64,000 bases of DNA from SAR86 cluster bacterium (GTDB taxonomy: Bacteria; Pseudomonadota; Gammaproteobacteria; Pseudomonadales; Pseudohongiellaceae), in assembly GCA_002401885.1 (NCBI GenBank), contig NVUL01000043.1:28387-92386 (forward strand), read 5' to 3'. Made by a program: the position numbers and the translations under genes. The notes under the pieces were generated by a model. The model was not told the origin of the DNA. It made no database searches and saw only the letters and a list, made by a program, of their open reading frames with translations. Shown here piece by piece: positions 42,835 to 52,010 of the stretch (position 1 is the stretch's first letter; the number at the start of each line of letters is the position of its first letter).

Positions 42835-44040
42835 CTAACTCTGCCTGCGCTCCAGTATCGTATCGCTGCTCAATAATTCTTGAATTTCTTGGTCTGCAAA
42901 ATCGAACTCGCGCAGAATCTGCTGAGTGTGTTCGCCGAACTTAGGTGGCTTATGTCTAACTGAACCGGGGGTGCGGGATAGCTTAATAGGCGTGCCTGTC
43001 ATCTTGTACCAGCCATCTTCAATAACCATTTCGCGATGCTTTGTGTGAGCGTGGTCCACTACTTGCGCGGTATCGTGGATAGCGCCCGCCGCTAATCCTG
43101 CATTGGCAAGACGATCGGCAATCTCGCTGCCATCGATCTTCATCAAGCTCGACTCTATTTCTGCCTTTAGGTCATCACGATTAGTGACGCGATCAATGTT
43201 ATTTAGAAACCTAGCGTCTGAGATTAGCTCCTCCCTGCCCAGCTCGACACACATCTTCGCATAAGCGCGATTATTTCCTGCACCAACAAAAATATCTACC
43301 GTCTTCGTGCGAAATGTATCGTAGGGGCTAATATTCGGGTGGGCGTTACCCGTCGCTACCGGCACCTGGCCTGAATATAAATAATTAGGAATATGCGGAT
43401 GCATCAATGAAACGGCGCAGTCGTAGAGTGTCATATCCAGATACTGTCCTTGCTGCGACTTTTCTCTTTCCGCCATCGCCATCAGAATTGCAACAGCCGA
43501 GTACAGCCCAGTGCCCATATCCACCATAGCTAAACCAAGTCTCGTGGGATTGCTACCCGCCTCCCCGTTTATACTGAACCATCCTGCCATAGCCTGAATA
43601 ATTGCATCGTATCCAGGATGCCCGCCCCATGGACCGTCACTGCCAAATCCGCTAACTCTGCAATGTATTAGTCTGGGAAATTTTTCCTTTAGTATGTCTT
43701 CATAACCAAGGCCCCATTTTTCCATGGTCCCCGGTTTGAAATTTTCGATGAGTACGTCTGCTTTTTCTAGCAGTCTTAACAGCACTGCCTGTCCATCGGG
43801 TTTCGAAAGATCCAAGCCCATAGAGCGCTTGTTTCGATTTACTCCCAGAAAGTAAGCAGAATCTTCATCGTGAAAGGGAGGCCCCCAATCTCGAGTCTCG
43901 TCTCCGCGAGGAGGTTCGATCTTGATTATTTCGGCACCATGATCACCCAACATCTGCGTACAGTAAGGCCCGCCCAAAACTCGGGACAGATCGATGACTA
44001 ATTTTCCCTTAAGAGCACCATCACTGGACATATTAAACAC
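42835..44040 (-). CDS. CaiB/BaiF family (class III) CoA-transferase
   Basis: A 401-residue protein with the class III CoA-transferase signature: LVIDLSRVLGGPYCTQMLGDHGAEIIKIEPP, RGDETRDWGPPF, VLIENFKPGTMEKWGLGYEDI and GYDAIIQAMAGWFSING. The catalytic aspartate fits LAMVDMGTGLYSAVAIL. Members shift CoA between organic acids, such as formyl-CoA, carnitine or bile acids. The GTG start at 44040 is backed by an AGGA site seven bases upstream. It stands alone, near the RpoS gene, and could feed the acyl-CoA catabolic functions in this region. Confidence 0.9.
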   Translation of the reverse strand: MFNMSSDGALKGKLVIDLSRVLGGPYCTQMLGDHGAEIIKIEPPRGDETRDWGPPFHDEDSAYFLGVNRNKRSMGLDLSKPDGQAVLLRLLEKADVLIENFKPGTMEKWGLGYEDILKEKFPRLIHCRVSGFGSDGPWGGHPGYDAIIQAMAGWFSINGEAGSNPTRLGLAMVDMGTGLYSAVAILMAMAEREKSQQGQYLDMTLYDCAVSLMHPHIPNYLYSGQVPVATGNAHPNISPYDTFRTKTVDIFVGAGNNRAYAKMCVELGREELISDARFLNNIDRVTNRDDLKAEIESSLMKIDGSEIADRLANAGLAAGAIHDTAQVVDHAHTKHREMVIEDGWYKMTGTPIKLSRTPGSVRHKPPKFGEHTQQILREFDFADQEIQELLSSDTILERRQS

Positions 44041-44170
44041 GTTGAATTCCTGATTTTTGCGTTGCGCATCGCTACACAGACGATTCGTTTATTCGGGGGG
44101 TGAGGATACGGCAGCGTCGGCAACGGTTCAAGTCCCTGCAATAGTGTCTGCGCGAGAGGTGGAGAGGACA

Positions 44171-45085
44171 CTACACAGCCTCGCCTAGCAGCTCACGATT
44201 TAAGCCTTCTCTGCGAATCAATATCTTGAGCTGCTGCAGCGCCTCAATCTGAATTTGCCTAACCCTTTCCCGCGTAAGACCCACTTCGACACCCACGTTC
44301 TCCAGTGTGTCAGTGTCAAAGCCTCTCAATCCAAAGCGTCGACAGATAATTTCCCGCTGCTTCTCGGATAGTTGCTGTAACCAACACTCTATTCGAGCGC
44401 GCATCTCAGATGTTTGAACGTGATTTCGGGGGTTCTGCTTTGACTCTGCGCTAAGCATATCCACCACCGCAGTTTCCGAATCAGCGGCAGCAGGCGCATC
44501 CACAGAGCATAGACCCTCATTCAGAATCATAAGCCGTTCGACATCCAACCGTGAACAACCCGTCGACTCGGCAATTTCGCGACTGCCCGCCTCTTGTCCC
44601 GTTTCTCTAACGTAGTCTCGCTGAACTCGAAGGAAGCCGTTCAGTCGCTTAACAATATGCACAGGCAAGCGAATAGTTCTCGCCTGATTCATCAAACCAC
44701 GTTCGATATTCTGTCGAATCCACCACGTCGCATAAGTCGAGAAACGAAAGCCCTTCTCCGGATCGAATTTCTCAACAGCGTGTATCAACCCCAGATTACC
44801 CTCCTCTATCAGGTCCAGTAGAGAGAGCCCTCGATTCAGATAGCGTCTCGCGATTTTTACGACCAGGCGCAGATTGCTTTCAATCATCCTGCGCCTGCTG
44901 GCACTATCTCCCTGTAACGCGCGCCGCGCATAGAACACCTCTTCTTCGGCGGACAGCAGAGGCGTATGCCCAATTTCTTTAAGGTAGATTCGAGTTACAT
45001 CTAGAGCAGTGTCTATCGGTTTAGCAGCGACGCTTTGCGGTTTCTGAGAATCGCTAGTATTGAGCGTCAGTTTCTTATTATTCAT
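44171..45085 (-). CDS. rpoS: Sigma factor RpoS
   Basis: A 304-residue sigma-70 family protein. The track start at 45151 is replaced by the ATG at 45085, which has AAGGAG eight bases upstream and gives MNNKKLTLN. Region 1.2 begins [32 protein letters not shown]; region 2 has [36 protein letters not shown]; region 3 is [25 protein letters not shown]; region 4 is the [13 protein letters not shown] and [20 protein letters not shown] helix-turn-helix. This is the RpoS order and length. It governs stationary phase and general stress genes. Not beside the usual nlpD/surE. Confidence 0.92.
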   Translation of the reverse strand: MNNKKLTLNTSDSQKPQSVAAKPIDTALDVTRIYLKEIGHTPLLSAEEEVFYARRALQGDSASRRRMIESNLRLVVKIARRYLNRGLSLLDLIEEGNLGLIHAVEKFDPEKGFRFSTYATWWIRQNIERGLMNQARTIRLPVHIVKRLNGFLRVQRDYVRETGQEAGSREIAESTGCSRLDVERLMILNEGLCSVDAPAAADSETAVVDMLSAESKQNPRNHVQTSEMRARIECWLQQLSEKQREIICRRFGLRGFDTDTLENVGVEVGLTRERVRQIQIEALQQLKILIRREGLNRELLGEAV

Positions 45086-45237
45086 GCAGAGACTCCTTCT
45101 CTGTAGACAAATAATCCGGCGAACACATCCATTGTGTTCCATTGTTTGCATCTCCCGAATATCAGGGCTGACGCGCGCGAAGATTACTTAACTAAAGTAT
45201 AGAGTGCTTTGCGAAAAAGTCGAATCGTTTGACGCCG

Positions 45238-45801
45238 CTAATCCAAGATGGCGGGCAAGAAAAACTCGGCAACCATTATTGGTTTCTCGAAGAGATAGAA
45301 AAGACTGCGCCTTCCCCAGGAATCACCCGCAATGGGCGTTATCTCTATACCGCTTCTAATCAGGTCGGGGTGGCTGAACAGATATTCACCGAGGGGCTTT
45401 TCGTTTAGCTCGAGCACACGCTTGAGTGGTCCAGTCAGACTAAACTCTGGAATCAGCGTGTGCGCCAATACCCAAGGAGTATTATCACCAACAAGCACCA
45501 CTTTGCGGGACCAGAATCTATGGTCACTCGCCAAGGGTCCAAAGCAGCAGCGAACGACTGGATTTGGAAGCAGTAACCACTCCTCTTCACGCACCTCAAC
45601 GCGAAAGTCTCCTCCGCTTTTCTCGATTAACAACTTCGTGAGTGAACTCGAGTCGAATAGCCATTGCCGCCACGCATCAACGGCGAGCAAGCGACGTTCT
45701 CCTTCGCTATGCCAATCGAGACTTGAATCCGAGATATCAGGGACGTCAAGGAGCAGATTTTCTAGCAGTAAATTGGAGTCAGCTTTCGATTGCAAGGGCA
45801 T
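45238..45801 (-). CDS. ubiC: Chorismate--pyruvate lyase UbiC
   Basis: A protein of about 187 residues that forms 4-hydroxybenzoate plus pyruvate from chorismate, the first step of ubiquinone synthesis. Recognised UbiC segments are WRQWLFDSSSLTKLLIEKSGGDFRVEV, SLTGPLKRVLELNEKPLGEYLF and the C-terminal GRRSLFYLFEKPIMVAEFFLPAIL, with the catalytic arginine in SRKVVLVGDN and the Glu of AEFFLP. The ATG at 45801 lies one codon inside the track ORF, which begins TTG. ubiA is not in the window. It competes for the same substrate as the secreted chorismate mutase, but is cytoplasmic. Confidence 0.9.
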   Translation of the reverse strand: MPLQSKADSNLLLENLLLDVPDISDSSLDWHSEGERRLLAVDAWRQWLFDSSSLTKLLIEKSGGDFRVEVREEEWLLLPNPVVRCCFGPLASDHRFWSRKVVLVGDNTPWVLAHTLIPEFSLTGPLKRVLELNEKPLGEYLFSHPDLIRSGIEITPIAGDSWGRRSLFYLFEKPIMVAEFFLPAILD

Positions 45802-45885
45802 CAATTATCGAGGGTGGCGGAATTGAATGCCCCACGCTGCAAGTTGCAGTGCGGGGCAGGTTTTGCAGTGTACTATCTCTACCTA

Positions 45886-46941
45886 CTAGCGTGGTCGGTA
45901 GCTCTCAGTTGTATTAATGAGTACAGTCATCACACGTCGGTTCTCAGCCCGACCCGCATCAGACTCGTTGCTTGCAACTGGCTGCGACTCACCGAAACCA
46001 CGAGACGATACACGGCTTGCCTGTACGTTAAAGCGATCAATCATCACCTGACGCACAGCAGCGACACGGCGATCTGACAGGTCAAGATTGTAGACCTCTG
46101 TGCCGCGGCTATCTGTGTGGCCTTCTAGCTCAATATCAACATCTGGAAACCGGGCCATGAAATCAACCACTTCCTCTATCTCAGAGAAGTATTCTGATTT
46201 GACCTCAGAACGGTCGAAATCGAAATTAACCATCAGCTCAACTCTTGCCACTTCTTCCACTGGTATCGGGCAGCCATCTGCGTCGACTGCGTAGCTTCTA
46301 GGCGTGTCTGGGCAGTTGTCACGGCTATCTGGAACACCGTCTCTATCAGCATCGGATGCAGGAGCTGGCGCAGCTGCAGGGCGTGCAGCAGCTGCCGGTG
46401 CCCGCGCCACTGCTGGACGAGACTTATTTCCACCGAAACGGTAGACCAATGCGGTATCAATGCCCACATCACCATCTTCGTGATCTCGATCCCTGTAGTT
46501 GAAGGAGCGAACTGCCGTGCGCCAAGACCACTGATCGGAGATTTTGTAACTTACACCACCGCCAATATCCCACACCGTGTCGTTTTCGCCACCAAAATTA
46601 GTATTCCCCACACCACCTACAACAAAGGTATCGAAAACGCCAAGATTCACACCTAAATCGTAGATGGCATCCAATTTGTAGTGATCAATATCAATCTCCC
46701 GGCCACCGAAAGGCTTGCTATCCAAATCGAACGTGCTCAGCTCAAAGCTTAGTCGGTCGGTGAAATCATAGCCGATACCCAAAAAGTAGTTGATATCGTC
46801 TTTGAGCCCAGTCCTATCATCAAAATCCATCCACTGCAGCCCAGGCGCTATATAAAACTGGCCTTCATCCGCTAGGGCGATGGGCGAGAGAAGCCCCGCA
46901 GAAACGAGTAGGACTGCCGATATTTTGATACGTAAACTCAT
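45886..46941 (-). CDS. OmpA/OprF-type outer membrane protein
   Basis: The track start at 47013 lies before an unlikely leader; the ATG at 46941 gives MSLRIKISAVLLVSAG and a signal peptide ending PIALADEGQ. An N-terminal beta-barrel follows (FYIAPGLQWMDFDDR, LSFELSTFDLDSKPFGG, WSWRTAVRSFNYRD), then a Pro/Ala-rich linker, a thrombospondin-type calcium repeat (DADRDGVPDSRDNCPDTP), and a C-terminal OmpA peptidoglycan-binding domain with LEGHTDSRGTEVYNLDLSDRRV and AENRRVMTVLIN. It anchors the outer membrane to peptidoglycan and may form a small pore. Monocistronic. Confidence 0.9.
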   Translation of the reverse strand: MSLRIKISAVLLVSAGLLSPIALADEGQFYIAPGLQWMDFDDRTGLKDDINYFLGIGYDFTDRLSFELSTFDLDSKPFGGREIDIDHYKLDAIYDLGVNLGVFDTFVVGGVGNTNFGGENDTVWDIGGGVSYKISDQWSWRTAVRSFNYRDRDHEDGDVGIDTALVYRFGGNKSRPAVARAPAAAARPAAAPAPASDADRDGVPDSRDNCPDTPRSYAVDADGCPIPVEEVARVELMVNFDFDRSEVKSEYFSEIEEVVDFMARFPDVDIELEGHTDSRGTEVYNLDLSDRRVAAVRQVMIDRFNVQASRVSSRGFGESQPVASNESDAGRAENRRVMTVLINTTESYRPR

Positions 46942-47312
46942 AATAGTTTCCACATTATTAATATAGTGATTAGTTGAAAAATTTGAGCGCATTATATTGA
47001 TAATGCTGCACATATAAAGAATTACTCTTGCATTTTTACCCTTTTTTCCCTGTTCTACCCCAATTGGGGCATACCCTTGAAAAACGGACGCCTATTTCCA
47101 GTGAGGAGCCTAGGTTCAATCCAAACTAGCAACCATTTCTCGGACAACTAGAATTTCCTATTTATGCCAGGAGCAAGCAGTTAGCGCTAGCCGGTCCACT
47201 GTCAGCCACATACAATATGCCCACACCATAATGGCATCCAAGCAGTCTCTGATGACTACCTCTCTCAGCAATCCATTAGGCAGACCACCGATCATGCTTC
47301 AGGTATCTCAGC
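46942..47312. other. Intergenic region between ompA-like gene and phoR
   Basis: About 370 bp. It carries the presumed divergent promoters of the OmpA-like gene and phoR. At 47058-47069 there is a perfect 12-bp palindrome CCCCAATTGGGG, a possible operator. There is no phoB or response regulator reading frame in this stretch, even though phoR follows immediately. Confidence 0.6.
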
Positions 47313-48668
47313 TTGCAAAATTGGCGCTCTGAACTAAATCGGCTCTGCCTACTATTATCACTGGCCGCCGTAGTCGGCTACGCCGTGGGTCATGTCAGTT
47401 GGGCTATGTTGATCAGCCTTTGCGTCTACTACCTATACAATCTCTATCAGCTGCGCCGCTTCAACCTCTGGCTGAATCGAGATTCATCCGAGGCTGATTC
47501 CGAACCCCCCGAGAGCTTTGGACTTTGGGGAAATATCTTCGACGGAATTTACCGCCTGCAGAAGCAAGAGCGGCGCGCGAGCTCTTATCTAGCCAATATA
47601 GTCGACAAGGCGCAGGAGTCTTCCGCCGCGCTGAAAATGGCTGTTGTCATGATCAATAGGCAAGGTAATCTCGATTGGTGGAATTTCGCAGCGGAAAAAT
47701 TACTCGGCCTGCAGCATCCAAAGGACCGTAATCAATCCGTCACCAATCTCATACGCAATCCTAGCTTTTCGGAATATTTCCATAGCGAGAACTATGATGA
47801 GACTCTAAAAATGGAGGCGCCTGGGGAGAGCAATAAGATACTTGAGTTTCAGATTGCCTTATTTGGCGAGAATGAGCGCCTGATGATTGTCCGCGACATT
47901 ACACAGCTGCACCGCCTCGAGTCCATGCGCAAAGACTTCGTCGGTAACGTCTCCCACGAACTGGGGACCCCAATAACTGTCATAAAAGGGTATTTAGAAG
48001 CGATTCTCGACAATCTCGACGGGATGGACGCGAAATGGCATAAGCCCATGCGTCAAATGCAACAGCATTCGACGCGCATGGAAAATATAGTTCGAGACTT
48101 GCTGATGTTATCTAGCCTCGAGACAAAGGGGCTTACGAAGACGCAGGATGTCATTGACCTGAAGAGTCTGTTTTCCGAAATCGAAAGCGATACTCAACAG
48201 ATGTTCAAGGACAAGTCGCATACCTTCGAGCTTATCTGCCCCCCTGCCCTCTGCCTCGTCGGTAAGCGGAGTGAGCTGTACAGCGCAATTTCCAATTTGG
48301 TCGTAAACGCAGCCAAATACACTCCCGCTGGTGGGCATATCAAGCTATCGGCTAACAAAGGCACGGAATCCTTAAATATAGCAGTACGGGACAATGGTGC
48401 CGGTATTGAGAACCATCACATTTCGAGGCTCACTGAACGGTTCTATCGAATCGATGGGAGCCGGTCTTCGGATACCGGAGGAACAGGCCTGGGGCTGGCT
48501 ATCGTAAAACATATTCTGGCGAGACACGAGGCTGAACTAGAAATAAAGAGCATCTATGGCGAGGGCAGTTGCTTCACTTGCAGACTGCCGCTAAGTCGGG
48601 CGGCTTCTAACTCCGCCTATGATAAACAGAGTAAAAATTCTACGGACAAAGAGACGGGGCAGGTCTAA
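47313..48668 (+). CDS. phoR: Phosphate sensor histidine kinase PhoR
   Basis: A 451-residue PhoR: two N-terminal membrane helices (LLLSLAAVVGYAVGHV, WAMLISLCVYYLY), a PAS-type domain around residues 100-195, then the HisKA box RKDFVGNVSHELGTPITVIKGYLEA with phosphoacceptor H215, and HATPase segments NLVVNAAKYTPAGG, VRDNGAGI and GGTGLGLAIVKHI. The usual HELRTP has Gly for Arg. It starts with TTG. The gene ends tail-to-tail with phoU, overlapping it by four bases. PhoR senses low phosphate through PhoU and the Pst transporter. No phoB lies beside it. Confidence 0.9.
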   Translation: MQNWRSELNRLCLLLSLAAVVGYAVGHVSWAMLISLCVYYLYNLYQLRRFNLWLNRDSSEADSEPPESFGLWGNIFDGIYRLQKQERRASSYLANIVDKAQESSAALKMAVVMINRQGNLDWWNFAAEKLLGLQHPKDRNQSVTNLIRNPSFSEYFHSENYDETLKMEAPGESNKILEFQIALFGENERLMIVRDITQLHRLESMRKDFVGNVSHELGTPITVIKGYLEAILDNLDGMDAKWHKPMRQMQQHSTRMENIVRDLLMLSSLETKGLTKTQDVIDLKSLFSEIESDTQQMFKDKSHTFELICPPALCLVGKRSELYSAISNLVVNAAKYTPAGGHIKLSANKGTESLNIAVRDNGAGIENHHISRLTERFYRIDGSRSSDTGGTGLGLAIVKHILARHEAELEIKSIYGEGSCFTCRLPLSRAASNSAYDKQSKNSTDKETGQV

Positions 48669-49390
48669 TCTGATTCCGACAGTTGGTCGGCAATATTCGC
48701 CAGCGGAGCGTGTCTTACATCCATGCCTTTGACCAAGTAGATGACGTGCTCAGATATATTTTTCGCATGATCGCCAATTCTCTCCAGCGCTCGCAATGCC
48801 CACAACAAATTCAACATGCGGCTTATGCTTCTAGGGTCTTCCATCATATAGGTAATGAGAGATCGCATCGCGGAACCGTATTCGTTATCGACAACTAGAT
48901 CGTCATGAGCTATTTCCAGCGCAGATTTCACGTCATAACGCGCGAAGGCGTCTAGTGTCAAATTGAGCATTCGAGCTACTCGGTCTCCTAAATGCCTGAA
49001 TTCCACAATCCCCTCGGGATAGTCGCCATCTTCAGAGAGTTTGATCGCCATGCGCGCAATCTTCGAGGATTCGTCGCCTATTCTTTCGAGGTCGCGGACA
49101 GTCTTGATGATAGTCAGGACTAAACGTAAATCGCGGGCCGCAGGCTGCCGCCTAGCAAGAATTAGGTTGCACTCTTCGTCGATCTTAATTTCCATAGCAT
49201 CGATCAAGTCTTCTTGCACCAAGACTTCGGCGGCAATGCCAGTATCAGCAGACGTCATTGAAACAAGCGCATCCGCCAACTGCTGCTCCACTGCACCACC
49301 CATCTCTAACAATTGGTTCTTGACGTCTTCCAACTCAGAATTAAACTGCTTGGAAATATGGTCGCCGTGACCTTCAGCTTGAGGGTTCAT
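48665..49390 (-). CDS. phoU: Phosphate signalling protein PhoU
   Basis: A 241-residue all-helical protein with the two PhoU repeats (helical bundles), beginning with HISKQFNSELEDVKNQLLEMGGAVEQQLADAL and the metal-binding acidic residues of ILARRQPAARDLRLVLTIIKTVRDLERIGDESSKIARM and, in the second half, LNLLWALRALERIGDHAKNISEHVIYLVKG. It links PhoR to the PstSCAB transporter and limits Pho regulon activation when phosphate is plentiful. Last gene of the pst operon, 32 bp after pstB, and convergent with phoR. Confidence 0.94.
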   Translation of the reverse strand: MNPQAEGHGDHISKQFNSELEDVKNQLLEMGGAVEQQLADALVSMTSADTGIAAEVLVQEDLIDAMEIKIDEECNLILARRQPAARDLRLVLTIIKTVRDLERIGDESSKIARMAIKLSEDGDYPEGIVEFRHLGDRVARMLNLTLDAFARYDVKSALEIAHDDLVVDNEYGSAMRSLITYMMEDPRSISRMLNLLWALRALERIGDHAKNISEHVIYLVKGMDVRHAPLANIADQLSESD

Positions 49391-49422
49391 TGTAAATTCC
49401 TGTCAAAGATGACTTGTTCGTT

Positions 49423-50286
49423 CTAGCCGTAACGGCCAGTAATGTAGTCTTCAGTTTGTTTTTGCCGCGGGTTGGTAAAGATTGAGTTAGTTGAATCGAA
49501 CTCAACCATATTGCCCATGTACATGAAGGCGGTAAAGTCTGACACCCGCGCTGCCTGTTGCATGTTGTGCGTGACGATGACGATTGTGTAGTCAGTCTTA
49601 AGTTCGTTGATTAACTCTTCGATTTTTAGAGTTGAGATTGGATCCAATGCAGAAGCTGGCTCATCTAACAGCAATACTTCCGGTTCTACAGCTATCGTTC
49701 TCGCAATAACCAAACGCTGTTGCTGACCTCCAGACATGCCAAGAGCACTATCGTTAAGCCTATCTTTTACTTCGTCCCAAAGTGCCGCTGCCATTAGTGA
49801 ATTCTCTACGGCATCATCCAGAATACGCTTCGAATTAATTCCCTGAATACGCAGACCATAGGCGACATTCTCATAGATGGACTTTGGAAACGGATTGGGC
49901 TTCTGGAACACCATTCCTACCCGGCGCCTTAGGTCGGCGACATCAATAGACTTCTGATAGATGTCACTACCATCTAATGACACTAAGCCTTCGATAACGC
50001 AGTCATCAACCAAGTCATTCATTCGATTAAAACAACGAAGCAGGCTCGATTTACCACAACCACTAGGCCCAATAAACGCAGTCACTCGCTGTTTTGGTAT
50101 AGTCAGATTAATATCTATTAACGCCTGCTTGTTTTTCGAATAGAAAAGATTCAGATTTTCAATGTCAATGCAGCTAGAAAGCACCTCACCACCAGTCTTA
50201 GTCTTGTCGCCTAGAACAGCCGACACATCCACCTTCATCGTTGGTGATGGCGTGTCTCGGGCCTGCTCACTACTCATGTCATTCAT
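49423..50286 (-). CDS. pstB: Phosphate ABC transporter ATPase PstB
   Basis: A 287-residue ATPase with Walker [23 protein letters not shown], the PstB-specific CFNRMND stretch, [28 protein letters not shown], signature [37 protein letters not shown], and the switch [13 protein letters not shown]. It drives phosphate uptake with PstC and PstA. The N-terminal 40 residues before the core are longer than in E. coli. Cotranscribed with pstA and phoU. Confidence 0.95.
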   Translation of the reverse strand: MNDMSSEQARDTPSPTMKVDVSAVLGDKTKTGGEVLSSCIDIENLNLFYSKNKQALIDINLTIPKQRVTAFIGPSGCGKSSLLRCFNRMNDLVDDCVIEGLVSLDGSDIYQKSIDVADLRRRVGMVFQKPNPFPKSIYENVAYGLRIQGINSKRILDDAVENSLMAAALWDEVKDRLNDSALGMSGGQQQRLVIARTIAVEPEVLLLDEPASALDPISTLKIEELINELKTDYTIVIVTHNMQQAARVSDFTAFMYMGNMVEFDSTNSIFTNPRQKQTEDYITGRYG

Positions 50287-50312
50287 CTTTATTTAGTCCA
50301 TTTAAACAATTG

Positions 50313-52010
50313 TTATACATCTAATGCTTTGTATTTCTCTCGAAGATGGTTTCGCAAGGCGACTGCAGTTAAGTTCAAGCCCGCGATAACTATGACGAGC
50401 AATAAAGCCGTCGCGAAAACTAACGGTCTCGCCGCCTCGATGTTTGGGCTCTGGAAACCAACATCGTAGATATGGAACCCCAGATGCATAAATTTTTGCT
50501 CCAAATGCAAGTACGGGTAATTCCCATCCAATGGTAAAGACGGAGCCAACTTAACCACGCCAACCAGCATCAATGGGGCCACTTCACCTGCCGCTCTTGC
50601 CACAGCGAGTATCAGGCCGGTCATCATCGCCGGGCTTGCCATGGGAAGAACGACACGCCATAGCGTCTCGAATTTAGTGGCGCCTAATGCCAAGCTTCCT
50701 TCTCGTACACTTCTTGGAATTCTAGCTAGCCCTTCTTCGGTAGCCACAATCACTACTGGCACGGTAAGCAGCGCTAACGTCAAAGAAGCCCAGAGCAAAC
50801 CGGGCGTTCCAAATGTAGGCGCCGGCAAAGCCTCCGGATAAAATATCTGATCGATCTCTGCACCGATAATATAGATAAAGAAGCCTAGTCCGAATACGCC
50901 ATAGACAATAGACGGAACGCCTGCCAAATTATTTACAGCAATTCGGATTGCACGCGTAACAAACCCCTGTCGTGCGTATTCTCGCAAGTAAACTGCGGCC
51001 ACTACCCCGAAAGGAGTGACGAATACCGACATCAGCATCACCATCATCACCGTGCCGAATATAGCCGGGAAGATCCCCCCTTCCGTATTCGCCTCGCGCG
51101 GCTCTGCGGTCATGAATTCACCAAGCTTAGAAAAGTAGGTGAGCAACTTCGAGAATATATCCATCTGATTCGGCTTGTAGGCCCGCACTATATCTGCGAA
51201 CTCAATCTCTATCTCCTGCTCGTTAGCTGCAAGAAAAATCGCCGAGTCTCTATTCACTGTCTCGTACAGCGCTAGGAGCTCATCCTGTAAGAGCTCGTAT
51301 TCGACATTTAACTCTTGCCTGCGCACTGCGATCTCGGCCGATGTCTCTGGCGATTCTTCTCCATCCAACTCTAGGCGACGCTCGCGCAGCCTCAGTCGCT
51401 CCATGGCGTAGTTGATCAGGCCTATCTCTTGATTTTCTATGACATAGATATCGTCTCGAATATCTAGCGCGCGCTCCAATCGCTGATTGAATTCCAGCCA
51501 TCGCTTCGCTTCGACATCCGCAGTATCACCTGAGAACGCGAGCGGCTCACCAGCCTCGCGGATATTTCGTAAGAAGCCATAGAAATTACCCCATTCTCGC
51601 CTTTCCATCGCTACAACTTCAGCAGGATATTCTACGTCTTCCACGAAATCACTGAGAGCCCAGGTAAAGTCGGCCCCAGTGATATCTCTATTGCCCAGCT
51701 TTAATAGTTGCCTTTCGTAGAGGTCTTGCGTCTCATCTACCGGAATGCCCGAGGATGCGATCTGCGCAGCTACCACCATCTCACTCTCAACAAACTCACC
51801 AATGACCTGCGTCGTCAGCAACTCGCCAGTCGAAGTCGGAGGTGTATAGTTGGCTTGCAATACGTCTCTCGGCCAGAAATGACTCATGCCTCTGACCGTA
51901 AGGAGAATTAGCAAGCCAACCACCATCACGATGCTAATCGCAACAGCACCAGCATTTAGCCAGACCCAGGGAGTCCCTCTGCGCATCCAATTTGAAAGTT
52001 CATTATTCAT
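50313..52010 (-). CDS. pstA: Phosphate ABC transporter permease PstA (long form)
   Basis: A 565-residue permease. The C-terminal half carries six membrane segments with the PstA motifs FVTPFGVVAAVYLREYAR, NNLAGVPSIVYGVFGLGFFIY and the EAA loop IPRSVREGSLALGATKFETLWRVVLPMASPAMMTGLILAVARAAGEVAPL. A long N-terminal extension with a membrane helix and a large coiled, periplasmic-type region (RRELNVEYELLQDELLALY) is found in the long PstA of many marine Gammaproteobacteria. Its start overlaps pstC by four bases. Confidence 0.92.
   Translation of the reverse strand: MNNELSNWMRRGTPWVWLNAGAVAISIVMVVGLLILLTVRGMSHFWPRDVLQANYTPPTSTGELLTTQVIGEFVESEMVVAAQIASSGIPVDETQDLYERQLLKLGNRDITGADFTWALSDFVEDVEYPAEVVAMERREWGNFYGFLRNIREAGEPLAFSGDTADVEAKRWLEFNQRLERALDIRDDIYVIENQEIGLINYAMERLRLRERRLELDGEESPETSAEIAVRRQELNVEYELLQDELLALYETVNRDSAIFLAANEQEIEIEFADIVRAYKPNQMDIFSKLLTYFSKLGEFMTAEPREANTEGGIFPAIFGTVMMVMLMSVFVTPFGVVAAVYLREYARQGFVTRAIRIAVNNLAGVPSIVYGVFGLGFFIYIIGAEIDQIFYPEALPAPTFGTPGLLWASLTLALLTVPVVIVATEEGLARIPRSVREGSLALGATKFETLWRVVLPMASPAMMTGLILAVARAAGEVAPLMLVGVVKLAPSLPLDGNYPYLHLEQKFMHLGFHIYDVGFQSPNIEAARPLVFATALLLVIVIAGLNLTAVALRNHLREKYKALDV

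Noticed and set aside
47195-47215. CTGTCAGCCACATACAAT-like sequence before phoR
   Set aside because: The first half-site fits a Pho box but the second does not, so autoregulation of phoR is not supported.
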